Shown: positions 47,502-56,831, numbered from the stretch's first letter. The stretch is DNA of 64,000 nt from Ruminococcus sp. (GCA_017519145.1 JAFWTA010000023.1:1-64000), one strand, 5' to 3'. Made by a program: numbers and translations. Notes: generated by a model not told the origin, from the sequence alone.

Positions 47502-50500
47502 AAAAATCAAGGGTATCACCATACAGTATGAGGGCGATACCGTCAAGCTGGAAAAAGCCCTCGCGAATGTAGAGAGCGGTGGACGAAAGGCGAAAGCCGA
47601 GATGTCTGAAGTTAATCGAGCCCTCAAGGAGGCACCTGACTCTGCCGTACTCTGGCAGCAGAAGCAGGAGCTGCTCAACAAAGCACTCGACAGCTCCAAG
47701 GATAAGCTCAAGCTTCTTGAAGACGCTCAGGAAGAAATCCAAAGGCAGTTTGACAACAAGTCCATCGGCGAAGATCAGTATCGCGCATTTGAGCGCGAGC
47801 TCGAAAGAGCCAGAGCTGAGACAGAGAAGCTCGGCACCGAGGCTGAGGACGCAGGGAAGCACGTCGAGGAGCTGAGCGGAGAAGCTGGAAAAGCTTCAGG
47901 CAATCTCGATAAGATGGGGAATACCGCTGAAGGCTCTGCTGAGGGCTTCACGGTCCTCAAGGGAGCAGTTGCACAGCTCGCAGCAGACGGCTTTGAGAAG
48001 CTCATGTCCTCCGCGAAAGAGGCATGGGAAGAGATCGACGAAGGCTATGATACTATCATAAAGAAGACAGGAGCCACAGGGCAGAGCCTTGAAGAACTTC
48101 AGAGCGTTGCTGATAGCGTTTTCGGCGCCCTGCCTGTCGAGATGTCAGATACCGGCGCCGCCGTGGGTGAAATCAATACAAGGTTCGCAGCAACAGGTGA
48201 CGAGCTCGAAAGCCTGACAGAGTACTTCCTGAAGTATGCCGAAGTGAATGATACACAGGTAGCCGGCAGCGTTCGCAACGTCTCTGGCATCATGAAGGCA
48301 TTTCAGGAGGACACCAAGAACACAGGAAAGGTTCTCGATACACTGACCGACGTAGGGCAGCGCACAGGAAAGGACCTCAGCAGCCTTGAGTCAGAGCTCC
48401 TCAGCAACTCAGCGACATTCAAAGAACTCGGACTTGATATCAGGCAGTCCGCGGAACTCCTCGGGCAGTTCGAGGCAAACGGCATCGACACATCGACGGC
48501 AATCAAGGGCTTGCAGAAAGCGGAACAGGAAGCAACAGCTGACGGAAAGACGATGGCAGAAGCCCTCGGCGAGACCATTGAGCGCATCAAAGGCGCTAAG
48601 GACGAGACCGACGCTCTCCAGATAGCGACGGACCTCTTCGGTAAGAAGGGCGCCGCTACTATGACTCAGGCTATCAGAGAGCAGCGCTTCAGCCTCGACG
48701 ATCTCACCGCAGGCTATGACGATATGCGCGATGTAGTCTCCGATACTTTCGAGGCTACTCAGGACGCCCCTGATAAAGCCAAGGTCGCACTGAACAACCT
48801 CAAGCTTGAGCTCGCACAGCTCGGCGAGGCAGTCCTGCCGAAGGTGGAAAAGATCGTCAGCAAAGGCGTTGACGACCTCCCGAAGATCATCAAGTTTGGC
48901 GAGGAAATGCTCCCGCTTATCAAGGGGGTAGGTGCCGCCTACGCCTCATGGAAGATAGCAAGCACCGCACTGAAGGGCGCAGAAGCTGTCAAGGGACTCG
49001 CCACGGCCATGAAGACAGCCGACGGAGCGCAGAAGCTGCTCAACAGCTCTATGCTTGCAAATCCTGCCGTAGCAGTCACAGCAGCAATTGTCGGTCTTAC
49101 CGTCGCAATCGGCGCTCTTGTAGTCGCTCAGAAAGAGGAGACAGATATATCCGCCGAGGTTGCTGAGCAGTTCCGAGCGGAGCAGGAAGCCGCAGACGCT
49201 GCCCGCGAAGAGATCAAGAAAATGAAGGACGACTTTAACGATCGCGCCCGCGATATCGAGAACGAGTCCAAGCGCACCGAAGACCTCTGGAAAGAACTTG
49301 ACAGCCTCGCAGACGCTTCGGGAAAAGTCAAGGAAGCCGACAAGAAGCGAGCTGAGTATATCCTCGGCGAACTCAATAGTGCTCTCGGCACCGAGTACAC
49401 CATGACCGGCAACCAGATAGAGAACTACAAGACGCTTGCGTCAGAGATTGACAAAGTGATCGAGAAGAAAAAGGCGCAGGCCCTTGTCGATCAGTACATG
49501 GCGATGAACTCGGCAATGATGCGGCAGAACGCAGAAGCTCAGGCGAGATATGAAAAGTTCGATGCTCAGTTAGTGACTGCGAGAGTTGATATGGACACAG
49601 CAGAGCAGCAGTTCCGAGCTCTGGCAGGCGATGATATCACCGCCGAAGAGTATCTAAGTCAGTATAAAGACTCCCGTGCCTTCGGCAAGAGCAACAGCGA
49701 AATGTGGGGCACGGATGAAGCTGCTGCCGCCGCTAAAGCTTATCTTGATGCAAAGCAAGCCGTTATGGAAAATAGCCAATATAGACAGGAAGCTTTGCAG
49801 GCCTTTAATAGCACCATCGACTATATGCACCGCCTTGATGACGCAGAAAAAGCCTTTGCCGAGGAGAGATACGACGATGTAAAGGATATCCTCTACACAG
49901 AGAAAAACGCGAACAAAGAAATCCTCGAAGATACAAAGAGCAGCCTTGATGAAAGAAAAGAGGCATACAAGGCAAGCCTCGAAAAGATATACTCGGATAT
50001 AGAGCTCTACTCTAAGAACTGGCGGCAGAAAGAAGCTGACGCCATCATGCAGGAGATGGGTGAGGTCGTGAACTCCGCAAGGCTCGCGGGCCTTGATGCA
50101 AATGAAGCCTTCGATGAGACTTTCCGCGAGAACGTGCAGAAAATGCTCGATGACGGCTTTGACATAACTGAGCTTGCTAAGTGGGCGAAGGAAGCAGGAC
50201 TTGACGTTGGAGATGTTTTTCAGGAAGACTACACGAAGATAGTTCAGGATCAGCTCGACGCAGGATATGATATCACCGAGCTCCTTCTCTGGGGTATCGC
50301 AAGCGGTGAAGACGTCGGCGGACTGTTTACGGACGAGTTCACGAAAAAGTATCAGTCGCAGCTCGACAGTGGCTTTGACGTTCAGGGACTCCTTCAGTGG
50401 GCGACAGAAAAGGGATATGAGCTCGGTGACGTTTTCGGAAGCAATTTTTCATCAAGGTATCAATCATACCTCAACGATATGCTTTATGCTAACAACGACC

Positions 50501-50847
50501 TCATCAATGAGCACAGCATCAACTCTGAGTGGGACGCATATCTCCAGGGCAAGGGCTCTCGGGCTTATGCTCCTGCACACGCCACAGGCGGCACCATAGG
50601 CATAGGGCAGCAGGGTATCGTTGCAGAAGCAGGCCCCGAGCTCCTTCAGGTGATGAATGGCGGTATCAAGATCACTCCTCTGAGCCGCACGGCAACGAAC
50701 ACGCCTGTCGGAGCAGGCAGCGGTACAACTATCAACAACTACAACAACACCGTCTATGCGACGGTGAGAGATAAATATGACGTATACGGCATGGCTGAGG
50801 ACATGGCAACAGCCGAGCGCCGCATAGAGCAGGGAAAAGGCAGGTGA
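47491..50847 (+). CDS. Tail tape measure protein
   Basis: 1118 residues. N-terminal coiled coil, the TP901-type core (GYDTIIKKTGATGQ ... GALPVEMSDTGAAVGEIN), a hydrophobic membrane-like region about residues 470-550 (AVAVTAAIVGLTVAIGALVV), long coiled coil, then about four tandem 36-residue repeats (residues about 870-1010, e.g. DDGFDITELAKWAKEAG, DAGYDITELLLWG, DSGFDVQGLLQWA). Sets tail length and takes part in DNA ejection. Confidence 0.92.
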   Translation: MASKKIKGITIQYEGDTVKLEKALANVESGGRKAKAEMSEVNRALKEAPDSAVLWQQKQELLNKALDSSKDKLKLLEDAQEEIQRQFDNKSIGEDQYRAFERELERARAETEKLGTEAEDAGKHVEELSGEAGKASGNLDKMGNTAEGSAEGFTVLKGAVAQLAADGFEKLMSSAKEAWEEIDEGYDTIIKKTGATGQSLEELQSVADSVFGALPVEMSDTGAAVGEINTRFAATGDELESLTEYFLKYAEVNDTQVAGSVRNVSGIMKAFQEDTKNTGKVLDTLTDVGQRTGKDLSSLESELLSNSATFKELGLDIRQSAELLGQFEANGIDTSTAIKGLQKAEQEATADGKTMAEALGETIERIKGAKDETDALQIATDLFGKKGAATMTQAIREQRFSLDDLTAGYDDMRDVVSDTFEATQDAPDKAKVALNNLKLELAQLGEAVLPKVEKIVSKGVDDLPKIIKFGEEMLPLIKGVGAAYASWKIASTALKGAEAVKGLATAMKTADGAQKLLNSSMLANPAVAVTAAIVGLTVAIGALVVAQKEETDISAEVAEQFRAEQEAADAAREEIKKMKDDFNDRARDIENESKRTEDLWKELDSLADASGKVKEADKKRAEYILGELNSALGTEYTMTGNQIENYKTLASEIDKVIEKKKAQALVDQYMAMNSAMMRQNAEAQARYEKFDAQLVTARVDMDTAEQQFRALAGDDITAEEYLSQYKDSRAFGKSNSEMWGTDEAAAAAKAYLDAKQAVMENSQYRQEALQAFNSTIDYMHRLDDAEKAFAEERYDDVKDILYTEKNANKEILEDTKSSLDERKEAYKASLEKIYSDIELYSKNWRQKEADAIMQEMGEVVNSARLAGLDANEAFDETFRENVQKMLDDGFDITELAKWAKEAGLDVGDVFQEDYTKIVQDQLDAGYDITELLLWGIASGEDVGGLFTDEFTKKYQSQLDSGFDVQGLLQWATEKGYELGDVFGSNFSSRYQSYLNDMLYANNDLINEHSINSEWDAYLQGKGSRAYAPAHATGGTIGIGQQGIVAEAGPELLQVMNGGIKITPLSRTATNTPVGAGSGTTINNYNNTVYATVRDKYDVYGMAEDMATAERRIEQGKGR

Positions 50848-50851
50848 TAAT

Positions 50852-51589
50852 ATGAGTTCTTTCATCTTCAACGGTATCAACAGCGACGCTCTCGGGCTGA
50901 TAATCACAACTCCGATGATACGCCCTACATGGCAGCCCGAAAGGGAATTTACAGCTATACCGGGCAGGCCTCAGCAGTCATCGCACGAAAAACAATGGTA
51001 CCCCAACGCTGAGTTTACAGCATACGCAGTGATCGCAGACGCAAGCACTGAGAAGCTGCATGATATATATGCCGCACTGCGCGGCTACGGAGTGCTGAGT
51101 ATATCGACAGCACCTGACGAGTTACTATACGCATTCGCGCACCTGCCCGTCCCCGAGGCTAAGGCTCTGCTCATGGCGGAGCTGCCTATTGTATTCGAGT
51201 GTGAGCCTTTTGCGTACGCCGTGCAGGAAAAGGCTGTTGATATCACGGAGACAAATCCGTATAAGCGCGTAGACGTTGAGGGAACTGTATTCTGTGACCC
51301 TGAGATAGAATTTGTGCCGTCTCAGGCAAGTACCGATATCAACTGCAACGGCAAGGTGATACAAGTCAAAACACCGCAGGAGATCATCGGAGCAGGCTAT
51401 CCGGACACATACAGCATAACGCTTGACTGTGACGCGCAGCTTGCATACTATACCCGTCCGAGCGGCGATAAGGTCGCCTGCACGGAGCTCACAAAGGGGC
51501 CGTTTCCACGGCTCCACGTTGCGGACAACTACATCATCAACAGCGGCGTGCAGTCTGCCGAGATCAGATACAGGGAGAGGTGGTACTAA
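50852..51589 (+). CDS. Distal tail protein (Dit)
   Basis: 245 residues. FIFNGINSDALGLIIT at the start, FTAIPGRPQQSS, and the beta-galectin-like C-terminus are typical of siphophage Dit proteins, forming the hub at the tail tip. Starts 4 bp after the tape measure stop. Confidence 0.85.
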   Translation: MSSFIFNGINSDALGLIITTPMIRPTWQPEREFTAIPGRPQQSSHEKQWYPNAEFTAYAVIADASTEKLHDIYAALRGYGVLSISTAPDELLYAFAHLPVPEAKALLMAELPIVFECEPFAYAVQEKAVDITETNPYKRVDVEGTVFCDPEIEFVPSQASTDINCNGKVIQVKTPQEIIGAGYPDTYSITLDCDAQLAYYTRPSGDKVACTELTKGPFPRLHVADNYIINSGVQSAEIRYRERWY

Positions 51590-53860
51590 TTGAGCGAGAT
51601 CAAGGAGCTTACAAGTATACCGCCTATAGTCTTTAATTCGCAGGGCGGAGACCTTATAGACTGGAGCGTCACGGGAGCCGCAGGCGGCGTCGGAAAAGAG
51701 ACCTCCAATCGCCTTAACTACAAGCCCATAGCTGACGGCGAGCTTACGAACAATGTTAACCCCGAGAGATATCCCGATGTTTTCGGCTATATCTACACTT
51801 ACTCGGGAGGCGGCAGCGCCGGGTTGATGAACAACGACACAAGCATACCCAACGGTACTCCCGTCGGAGCTGACTATCAGCGGTGGTACTCTATCACGGC
51901 TCCCTATAATGATTACTGGCACAGGATAAACGACTACCGCACTAAGCTGTATAGATGGTGCAACTGGACAGGACATCTCGAAGCAGGCACATACAAGCTC
52001 ATAGCTGAGTGTGCCAACCCATACGAGTACCCTCTGCCGCAGGACAATCCCGATCCCACTATGACGGACTCAAAGGGCTACTATGCGCTCATCGACGAGA
52101 ATGACAACGTCCTTGCCGAGGTGCTGTGGGACGAGTTTTTCGACGGCAGCAGCAGCGCTCCCAAGTGGACCCGAAAAGAAACTGTATTCACAGTAACACA
52201 GGCGGTTAACGTGGGAGTGCTGTCCAAGATGTACACCATAAGACGCGAAGCCAATGCTGATGTGAGCTGGCGCTTCATGATAGTGCCTGCGGACACGCCG
52301 ACCTCACAATTCAGCGTCACTCTGCCTATATCGGGCAGTCCGGTTATCTCGGGAGAGAGCTGCTGGGTGCCGCACAAGGTAACGCTTGCGCTGACTATCA
52401 GCTCAGTTGGTGCAGGCGCAACAGATATTGAGATAGACATCGGGCAGAAGCTGACAGCAGGTCAGACGATATCCCTTGCAAGCACTGGCAGGAGTATACC
52501 CACATACTACGGAAGGAATACCATCACCTGTGACAGCGAAGTGCAGCCTACAGTATATATCAAGTACACCGAGCAGGAGCTTGTGCCAATGTGGGCTGAG
52601 GAACGTCCCGCACAAGTGAACATATACGACCTGCACGAGCCTCAGAGTGGCTTTGACCACAACGGCGTCGCTATCCTTATGCCGTCGGAAGTGACGTCAG
52701 AAAAAGAGGATAAAGGACGCTGGGATATAACTCTCACGCATCCTATAGACCCATTCGGGAAATGGACCTACATAGTCGGTCAGAATATCGTCAAGGTGAA
52801 CAAGCAGCTTTTCCGCATTGATGAGACCGAGGTCGTCGCAGATGCGGACTCCGAGTATATCTCGGCTCACGCATGGCATATCACATACGATATGCGCGAC
52901 TACTGGATCGAGGAAGCGAACTTCTCGGCTCGCGGCGGAGAACAGTATATCACTCAGCTGAACGCTCACAGAGTCAAGGATTTTCCCAATCAGCAGCAAG
53001 TTATCGGCGAGTATACCTTTGATATCACGTCTGACCTCGAGGGTCAGATGGACTGTGCTCTTGAAGATCAGAGCATCATTGAGTCGATTTTCGGCGCCGA
53101 TAACTCCCTCGTCACGCTCTACGGCGGTGAGGTATATCGAGACAATTTCCACATGAGCGTCAATCAGACGCTTGAGGGAGCACCTGAAGGCAATGCATTC
53201 GCCCTCAGATACGGCACCGACCTTACGAAGATATCCTTCAAGATAGATATGTCGGGCTGGATCACCAACCTGATCGCAGTCGACAACTTCGGGACTATGG
53301 TCGCTGTGTGGTATGACACGTCAGGCGACTGGATCGTGCATCATCATAAGACCAAGCGCATTCACTTCACTTACTCAGAGACGGACGGCGACGGCATTGA
53401 GCGTCTCTGGAAATCCGTATGGCCATACTGGGACAGCGTGAGCACTCCGACGATCTCCATTGTTGTGGAGGTCGCCAACATCAAGGGCGACCCGAAGTAC
53501 AAGGATTTCCTGAACTTGCAGAACTACGACGTCGGCTACAAGGGAACGATCTATGTCGAGCACCTCGGTATAGACGTGGAAATGAAAATAGTCTCTATAC
53601 GCAGGAACGAGCTGACAGGGGAAGCAATACAGATCACCCTCGGCAATACCAGACGCTCACTGATACGTCAGACAGTCATGTCGCAGACCATAGTGTCCCC
53701 GAACTCAGTGGAGGGCAAGAACGTAGCCGCCATGCAGTCGATGCAGGCGGAGCTGTACAATACCCAGACTGCACTCATGAGTATGAGTATCGCCGGCATG
53801 GAAGCGTTCGGCATAGCAGAGCTTGAGCGCAGAACGGTAAAAGAATTGGAGGGAAAATAA
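51590..53860 (+). CDS. Tail endopeptidase-like protein (Tal / tail spike base)
   Basis: 756 residues with a TTG start at 51590 immediately after the Dit stop; AGGGAGAGG upstream supports it. The middle (residues about 340-720) shows the gp27/prophage tail endopeptidase pattern: PSEVTSEKEDKGRWDITLTHPI in parts and NIVKVNKQLFRI, and the later KGTIYVEHLGIDVEMKIVSI. The N-terminal ~330 residues include extra jelly-roll-like domains that may bind the cell surface. Confidence 0.8.
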   Translation: MSEIKELTSIPPIVFNSQGGDLIDWSVTGAAGGVGKETSNRLNYKPIADGELTNNVNPERYPDVFGYIYTYSGGGSAGLMNNDTSIPNGTPVGADYQRWYSITAPYNDYWHRINDYRTKLYRWCNWTGHLEAGTYKLIAECANPYEYPLPQDNPDPTMTDSKGYYALIDENDNVLAEVLWDEFFDGSSSAPKWTRKETVFTVTQAVNVGVLSKMYTIRREANADVSWRFMIVPADTPTSQFSVTLPISGSPVISGESCWVPHKVTLALTISSVGAGATDIEIDIGQKLTAGQTISLASTGRSIPTYYGRNTITCDSEVQPTVYIKYTEQELVPMWAEERPAQVNIYDLHEPQSGFDHNGVAILMPSEVTSEKEDKGRWDITLTHPIDPFGKWTYIVGQNIVKVNKQLFRIDETEVVADADSEYISAHAWHITYDMRDYWIEEANFSARGGEQYITQLNAHRVKDFPNQQQVIGEYTFDITSDLEGQMDCALEDQSIIESIFGADNSLVTLYGGEVYRDNFHMSVNQTLEGAPEGNAFALRYGTDLTKISFKIDMSGWITNLIAVDNFGTMVAVWYDTSGDWIVHHHKTKRIHFTYSETDGDGIERLWKSVWPYWDSVSTPTISIVVEVANIKGDPKYKDFLNLQNYDVGYKGTIYVEHLGIDVEMKIVSIRRNELTGEAIQITLGNTRRSLIRQTVMSQTIVSPNSVEGKNVAAMQSMQAELYNTQTALMSMSIAGMEAFGIAELERRTVKELEGK

Positions 53861-54627
53861 TGAGTACTACATATACGCCGAACTACAACCTCGGCAAGCA
53901 GGAAGATCACGCCGACAAGTTTGATATGAGTGTGCTCACCGAGAATGCTGACAAGCTCGACACCGCACTGTATGAGCAGGCAGAGGATATCTCGGAAGCA
54001 CAGAACAGACAGGACAGTCTCGAGAGCGCAGAAACCGCCGACCGTGCCGCACTCGTTGAGCTTATCGACGGCGGTGGAAAAAACCGTCTGCCGTTCTCAG
54101 ATCTGGCGGTGATCAAGTCTATGAACACGGGCGGAACGTGGAGTGGAAATGTCTACACATGGAACGGTGTTACCTTTACTATCAACAGTGATTTTTCTGT
54201 TGCCGTTGACGGTACAGCCACAGGCGGCAACGCTGTCTTAGTTCTTAGCCGCCCGGGAGGATATACGATGCCCGAGGGAAACTGGATACTTTCGGGCTGC
54301 CCGTCAGGCGGCTCGGCAAGCACATACAACATCGCTATCGCGGGTACGACATCCGATACAGGAACGACGGGAAGCTTTACCTCGTGCAACAAGGTGCTTG
54401 TGAGGATCTACGTCATAAATGGCACAAGTATATCAAATGCGGTATTCCGTCCCATGGTCTGCTCGAAAGCAGCATGGGATATCTCGCAGGAATATCAGCC
54501 TAACCGTCCAAGCTATGCCGAGCTCTACGCGATGGTGCAGGCACTCCAGGGCAGCAACAGTCTCAGCTCTGTGCAGTCAACTGCACAGCTCACAAGCGCA
54601 GGTGATAACAATGCAGATATTATGTAA
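53860..54627 (+). CDS. Tail fibre / receptor-binding-like protein
   Basis: 255 residues, ATG overlapping the Tal stop. Opening TPNYNLGKQEDHADKFDMSV is typical of tail-fibre N-termini that attach to the baseplate; then a helical stalk and a Gly/Ser/Thr rich beta domain. Probably decides host binding. Holds dispersed palindrome copy 6 near its end. Confidence 0.72.
   Translation: MSTTYTPNYNLGKQEDHADKFDMSVLTENADKLDTALYEQAEDISEAQNRQDSLESAETADRAALVELIDGGGKNRLPFSDLAVIKSMNTGGTWSGNVYTWNGVTFTINSDFSVAVDGTATGGNAVLVLSRPGGYTMPEGNWILSGCPSGGSASTYNIAIAGTTSDTGTTGSFTSCNKVLVRIYVINGTSISNAVFRPMVCSKAAWDISQEYQPNRPSYAELYAMVQALQGSNSLSSVQSTAQLTSAGDNNADIM
54570..54587. repeat. Dispersed prophage palindrome, copy 6 (in coding sequence)
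   Basis: TGTGCAGTCAACTGCACA exactly, coding VQSTAQ near the C-terminus of the fibre-like protein. Confidence 0.8.
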
Positions 54628-54640
54628 GGAGGGAAACATA

Positions 54641-55042
54641 ATGAAGTATATAATCATGATAACAGTAGTACTCGGTCTCGCAATAGCGGACTTCATAACA
54701 GGTATAATCAAGGCATACATCACACGGAAACTCAGCAGCAGCAAGATGCGGAAAGGAGGACTCAATAAAATAGCTGAGATCATCATCATGACCGCAACCT
54801 GCGGGCTTGAAATCGGCATCAAGGCACTCGGGCATTACTACGGGGAAAAGCCCGAGCAGCTGACACAGATAGCGGGCACGCTTGCGGCAATCGCAGTATT
54901 TGCCTATATAGTCATAATGGAGATGCTCTCAATGCTGGAAAATTACTGTGTGATAAACCCAAATGCCCTATGGGCAAAGAAAATTGTAAAAAGGCTTAAA
55001 GTATTTGAAGGTGAGGAGGAAAAAGATGAAAAACGGAATTGA
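54641..55042 (+). CDS. Phage holin (toxin secretion/phage lysis family)
   Basis: 133 residues from the ATG at 54641 after AAGGAGGG. Membrane segments at about 3-20 (IIMITVVLGLAIADFITG) , 45-65 and 75-95. Conserved KMRKGGLNKIAEI matches the phi-Cp/TcdE holin family. Makes pores that release the lysin. Overlaps the lysin gene by 17 bp. Confidence 0.9.
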   Translation: MKYIIMITVVLGLAIADFITGIIKAYITRKLSSSKMRKGGLNKIAEIIIMTATCGLEIGIKALGHYYGEKPEQLTQIAGTLAAIAVFAYIVIMEMLSMLENYCVINPNALWAKKIVKRLKVFEGEEEKDEKRN

Positions 55043-55745
55043 TGTCAGCAGGCATCAGCTAACTATCGACTGGACAGCAGTCAAAAACAGTGGCATCGAG
55101 TTTGCAATCATCAAGGCGGGCGGCTCAGATGATGGCTTCTATGAGGATAGTACCTTTCAGCGGAACTATGCCGGCGCAAAGGGTGCCGGGCTCGCTGTCG
55201 GTGCATACTACATTGTCGGCAGCAAGTGCATATCCCGCGAGGATGGTATCGCGGATGCGAAGCGCTTCCTGAAGATCATCGAGGGCAAGCAGTTCGATTA
55301 CCCTGTGTACATCGACCTTGAGACAACAAGCACATGGGATAAGGTAGGAGCGACAGATGCTTGTATCGGCTTCTGTCAGACTATGGAGCAGGCAGGTTAC
55401 TACTGCGGCATATATGCATCTGATGTGTATGGCTTCGCGGACAGGCTCGACATCTCACGCTTGGCAGCATTCGACAAATGGGTGGCAGGATACGGCAGCA
55501 AGCCGCAGTACGTTAAGACTTACGGCGTTTGGCAGAAATCTGACGCGGGCAGAGTATCGGGTATCACCGAGAAGGTAGACCTTGACGAGTCCTACATGGA
55601 CTACCCGTCAATCATCAAGGGCAAGGGTCTCAACGGCTTCAAGAAGCCAGAGCCGGCGCAGCAGGCTCAGCCTGTAAAGAAAAAGATAGAGGTAATCCTC
55701 GAAATCAACGATCACAAATACAGTGGTCTCCTTGAGGAACTGTAA
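55026..55745 (+). CDS. GH25 lysozyme endolysin
   Basis: 239 residues; ATG at 55026 after GGAGGAAAAA. GH25 muramidase: GIDVSRHQ at the start, IDWTAVKNSGIEFAIIKA, and YIDLETTSTW with the Asp/Glu catalytic pair. Short C-terminal tail with Gln/Pro linker. No separate wall-binding repeats seen. Last gene of the lysis module. Confidence 0.92.
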   Translation: MKNGIDVSRHQLTIDWTAVKNSGIEFAIIKAGGSDDGFYEDSTFQRNYAGAKGAGLAVGAYYIVGSKCISREDGIADAKRFLKIIEGKQFDYPVYIDLETTSTWDKVGATDACIGFCQTMEQAGYYCGIYASDVYGFADRLDISRLAAFDKWVAGYGSKPQYVKTYGVWQKSDAGRVSGITEKVDLDESYMDYPSIIKGKGLNGFKKPEPAQQAQPVKKKIEVILEINDHKYSGLLEEL

Positions 55746-55748
55746 CAG

Positions 55749-55774
55749 AAAAGCTCCCTAATAAGGGAGCTTTT
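55749..55774 (+). terminator. Intrinsic terminator of the late operon
   Basis: 11-bp perfect stem (55749-55759 with 55764-55774), AATA loop and T-rich tail, immediately after the endolysin gene. Confidence 0.92.
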
Positions 55775-55794
55775 TCTATAGGATTAATTTAGCA

Positions 55795-55974
55795 TTAAGT
55801 TTCGGTGATCATTCCTTCTTTTTTGAGTTTATACTCTATCAAGTTGACAAGATATTCAGGCGGTACTCTTGTCCCATACTCCCAAGCTTGAATTGTTCTT
55901 GGCGGGATATCGAAAAAATCCGAGAATGCTTGCTGAGTCATACCGGCAGCTAATCGCAATTCTTTGATTGTCAT
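55795..55974 (-). CDS. Small XRE-type HTH regulator (59 aa)
   Basis: ATG at 55974-55972, AAGGAGG upstream on the minus strand. Complete HTH: TIKELRLAAGMTQQAFSDFF then PPRTIQAWEYGTRVPPEYL. Too short for an effector domain. Placed opposite to the late operon, at the start of the attR-side control hub; likely binds one of the palindromes at 56304-56467 or regulates excision. Confidence 0.8.
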   Translation of the reverse strand: MTIKELRLAAGMTQQAFSDFFDIPPRTIQAWEYGTRVPPEYLVNLIEYKLKKEGMITET

Positions 55975-56025
55975 GTTCGTTTTCCTCCTTGTCCAGTTTT
56001 TCTTGCCGTTTTCACGCCTTATCTA

Positions 56026-56055
56026 TTGACACAGGGGGGCAAGACGTGCTATAAT
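56026..56055 (+). promoter_or_regulatory. Rightward promoter of a putative small RNA
   Basis: TTGACA (56026-56031), an 18-bp spacer and TATAAT (56050-56055). The spacer carries GGGGCAAGAC; its inverted copy GTCTTGCCCC lies at about 56253-56262. Confidence 0.6.
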
Positions 56056-56061
56056 TTATTT

Positions 56062-56147
56062 AAAGAAAGGGCGGCGGCAAGTCCGCCCGATCTTTAAGGA
56101 TTTGTTAGGAGCTTTGCTTATTTAAGCAGAGCTTCTATTTTTTTAAG
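56062..56147 (+). ncRNA. Putative ~85-nt small RNA with intrinsic terminator
   Basis: No coding frame follows the 56026 promoter. The RNA would hold a GGGCGG/CCGCCC hairpin extended by AAAGA/TCTTT, and a second 10-bp stem (56110-56119 with 56124-56133) followed by a run of seven T (56138-56144). It overlaps the last ~27 nt of the leftward 37-aa gene, tail to tail, so it could act as a cis-antisense RNA or just as a shared terminator. Confidence 0.35.
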
Positions 56148-56231
56148 TGCTTCGTCTTTGTCTTTGCTGTCCTTTATTATTTGGATTACAGCTTTGAGCA
56201 TTATTCTGAGTGTATCGTTCATTTCTTCCAT
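56118..56231 (-). CDS. 37-aa peptide gene in the attR-side hub
   Basis: ATG at 56231-56229 with AAAGGAGG 6 bp upstream and a consensus promoter 60 bp further. Product MEEMNDTLRIMLKAVIQIIKD ... ALKKIEALLK is an amphipathic helix, not a clear membrane peptide. Function unknown; a directionality factor, toxin or regulator are all possible. Confidence 0.55.
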   Translation of the reverse strand: MEEMNDTLRIMLKAVIQIIKDSKDKDEALKKIEALLK

Positions 56232-56297
56232 TTTTTCCTCCTTTCCGCATCGTGTCTTGCCCCACATACTCGTAAGTGTTTCCCTTACTGTAATTAT

Positions 56298-56326
56298 ATT
56301 ATATCATACATTGCATGACTTGTCAA
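56298..56326 (-). promoter_or_regulatory. Leftward promoter with palindromic operator
   Basis: Minus strand TTGACA (56326-56321), a 17-bp spacer and TATAAT (56303-56298). The spacer is a palindrome of the type TCATACATTGCATGA; a related copy (TCATACAATGCATTA) lies at 56344-56358. Confidence 0.7.
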
Positions 56327-56363
56327 GGGCTTTAGGAAAAAAGTCATACAATGCATTACTTTT

Positions 56364-56407
56364 GTATACTTGCACAAGAGAATAAACTAACGTTTGTGCA
56401 AGTATAC
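56364..56407. repeat. Perfect 14-bp inverted repeat between divergent promoters
   Basis: GTATACTTGCACAA (56364-56377) and its exact complement at 56394-56407, separated by 16 bp. Could be a terminator stem or a protein site separating the two divergent units. Confidence 0.7.
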
Positions 56408-56445
56408 GAATATCACTCAATGAGTATTGTCTTTTCAAAAACCTA

Positions 56446-56474
56446 TTGACAAAACACTCAATGAGTGCTATAAT
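56446..56474 (+). promoter_or_regulatory. Rightward promoter with palindromic operator
   Basis: TTGACA (56446-56451), a 17-bp spacer and TATAAT (56469-56474). The spacer contains CACTCAATGAGTG (56455-56467); a second copy CACTCAATGAGTA is at 56414-56426. Drives the 56534-57857 operon. Confidence 0.78.
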
Positions 56475-56533
56475 ATAATCAAGGAAAGGGGATAGAACCC
56501 CGAAAGATGAACGCCGAAAGGCAGGAGGTAATT

Positions 56534-56791
56534 ATGAAAAAGATCACTGCTGTAAGAATTACAAACGCAACCGACACAGGCGCAACTCTTATAACAATAG
56601 TTTACCACGATGAAAACGGCAACAAAAGCGTACATAATACACCCGCAATTATAACAAATAATGATATAACAGGCGAAAGAGAATATTATGCGGATACAAA
56701 AGAAATTGACAAAGAAATGAAGGACTTTATAAAAACAGCTACTAAAACAGTTAAAAACAAGGACGATAAATTTGCATACATTTACAAGTAA
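56534..56791 (+). CDS. Small prophage protein, unknown function
   Basis: 85 residues from the ATG at 56534 after GCAGGAGG. Beta-rich N-terminal half (VRITNATDTGATLITIVY) and Lys-rich helical end. AT-rich codon use compared with the structural genes, suggesting a different origin. No family recognised. Confidence 0.6.
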   Translation: MKKITAVRITNATDTGATLITIVYHDENGNKSVHNTPAIITNNDITGEREYYADTKEIDKEMKDFIKTATKTVKNKDDKFAYIYK

Positions 56792-56831
56792 AACAAACAT
56801 TAATACTGCTCGACAGGGCAAGGAGAAAATT

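Noticed and set aside
47225-54587. VQSTAQ as a shared protein motif
   Set aside because: The hosting proteins are unrelated and the identity is at DNA level, including intergenic copies, so the nucleotide palindrome is the conserved unit.
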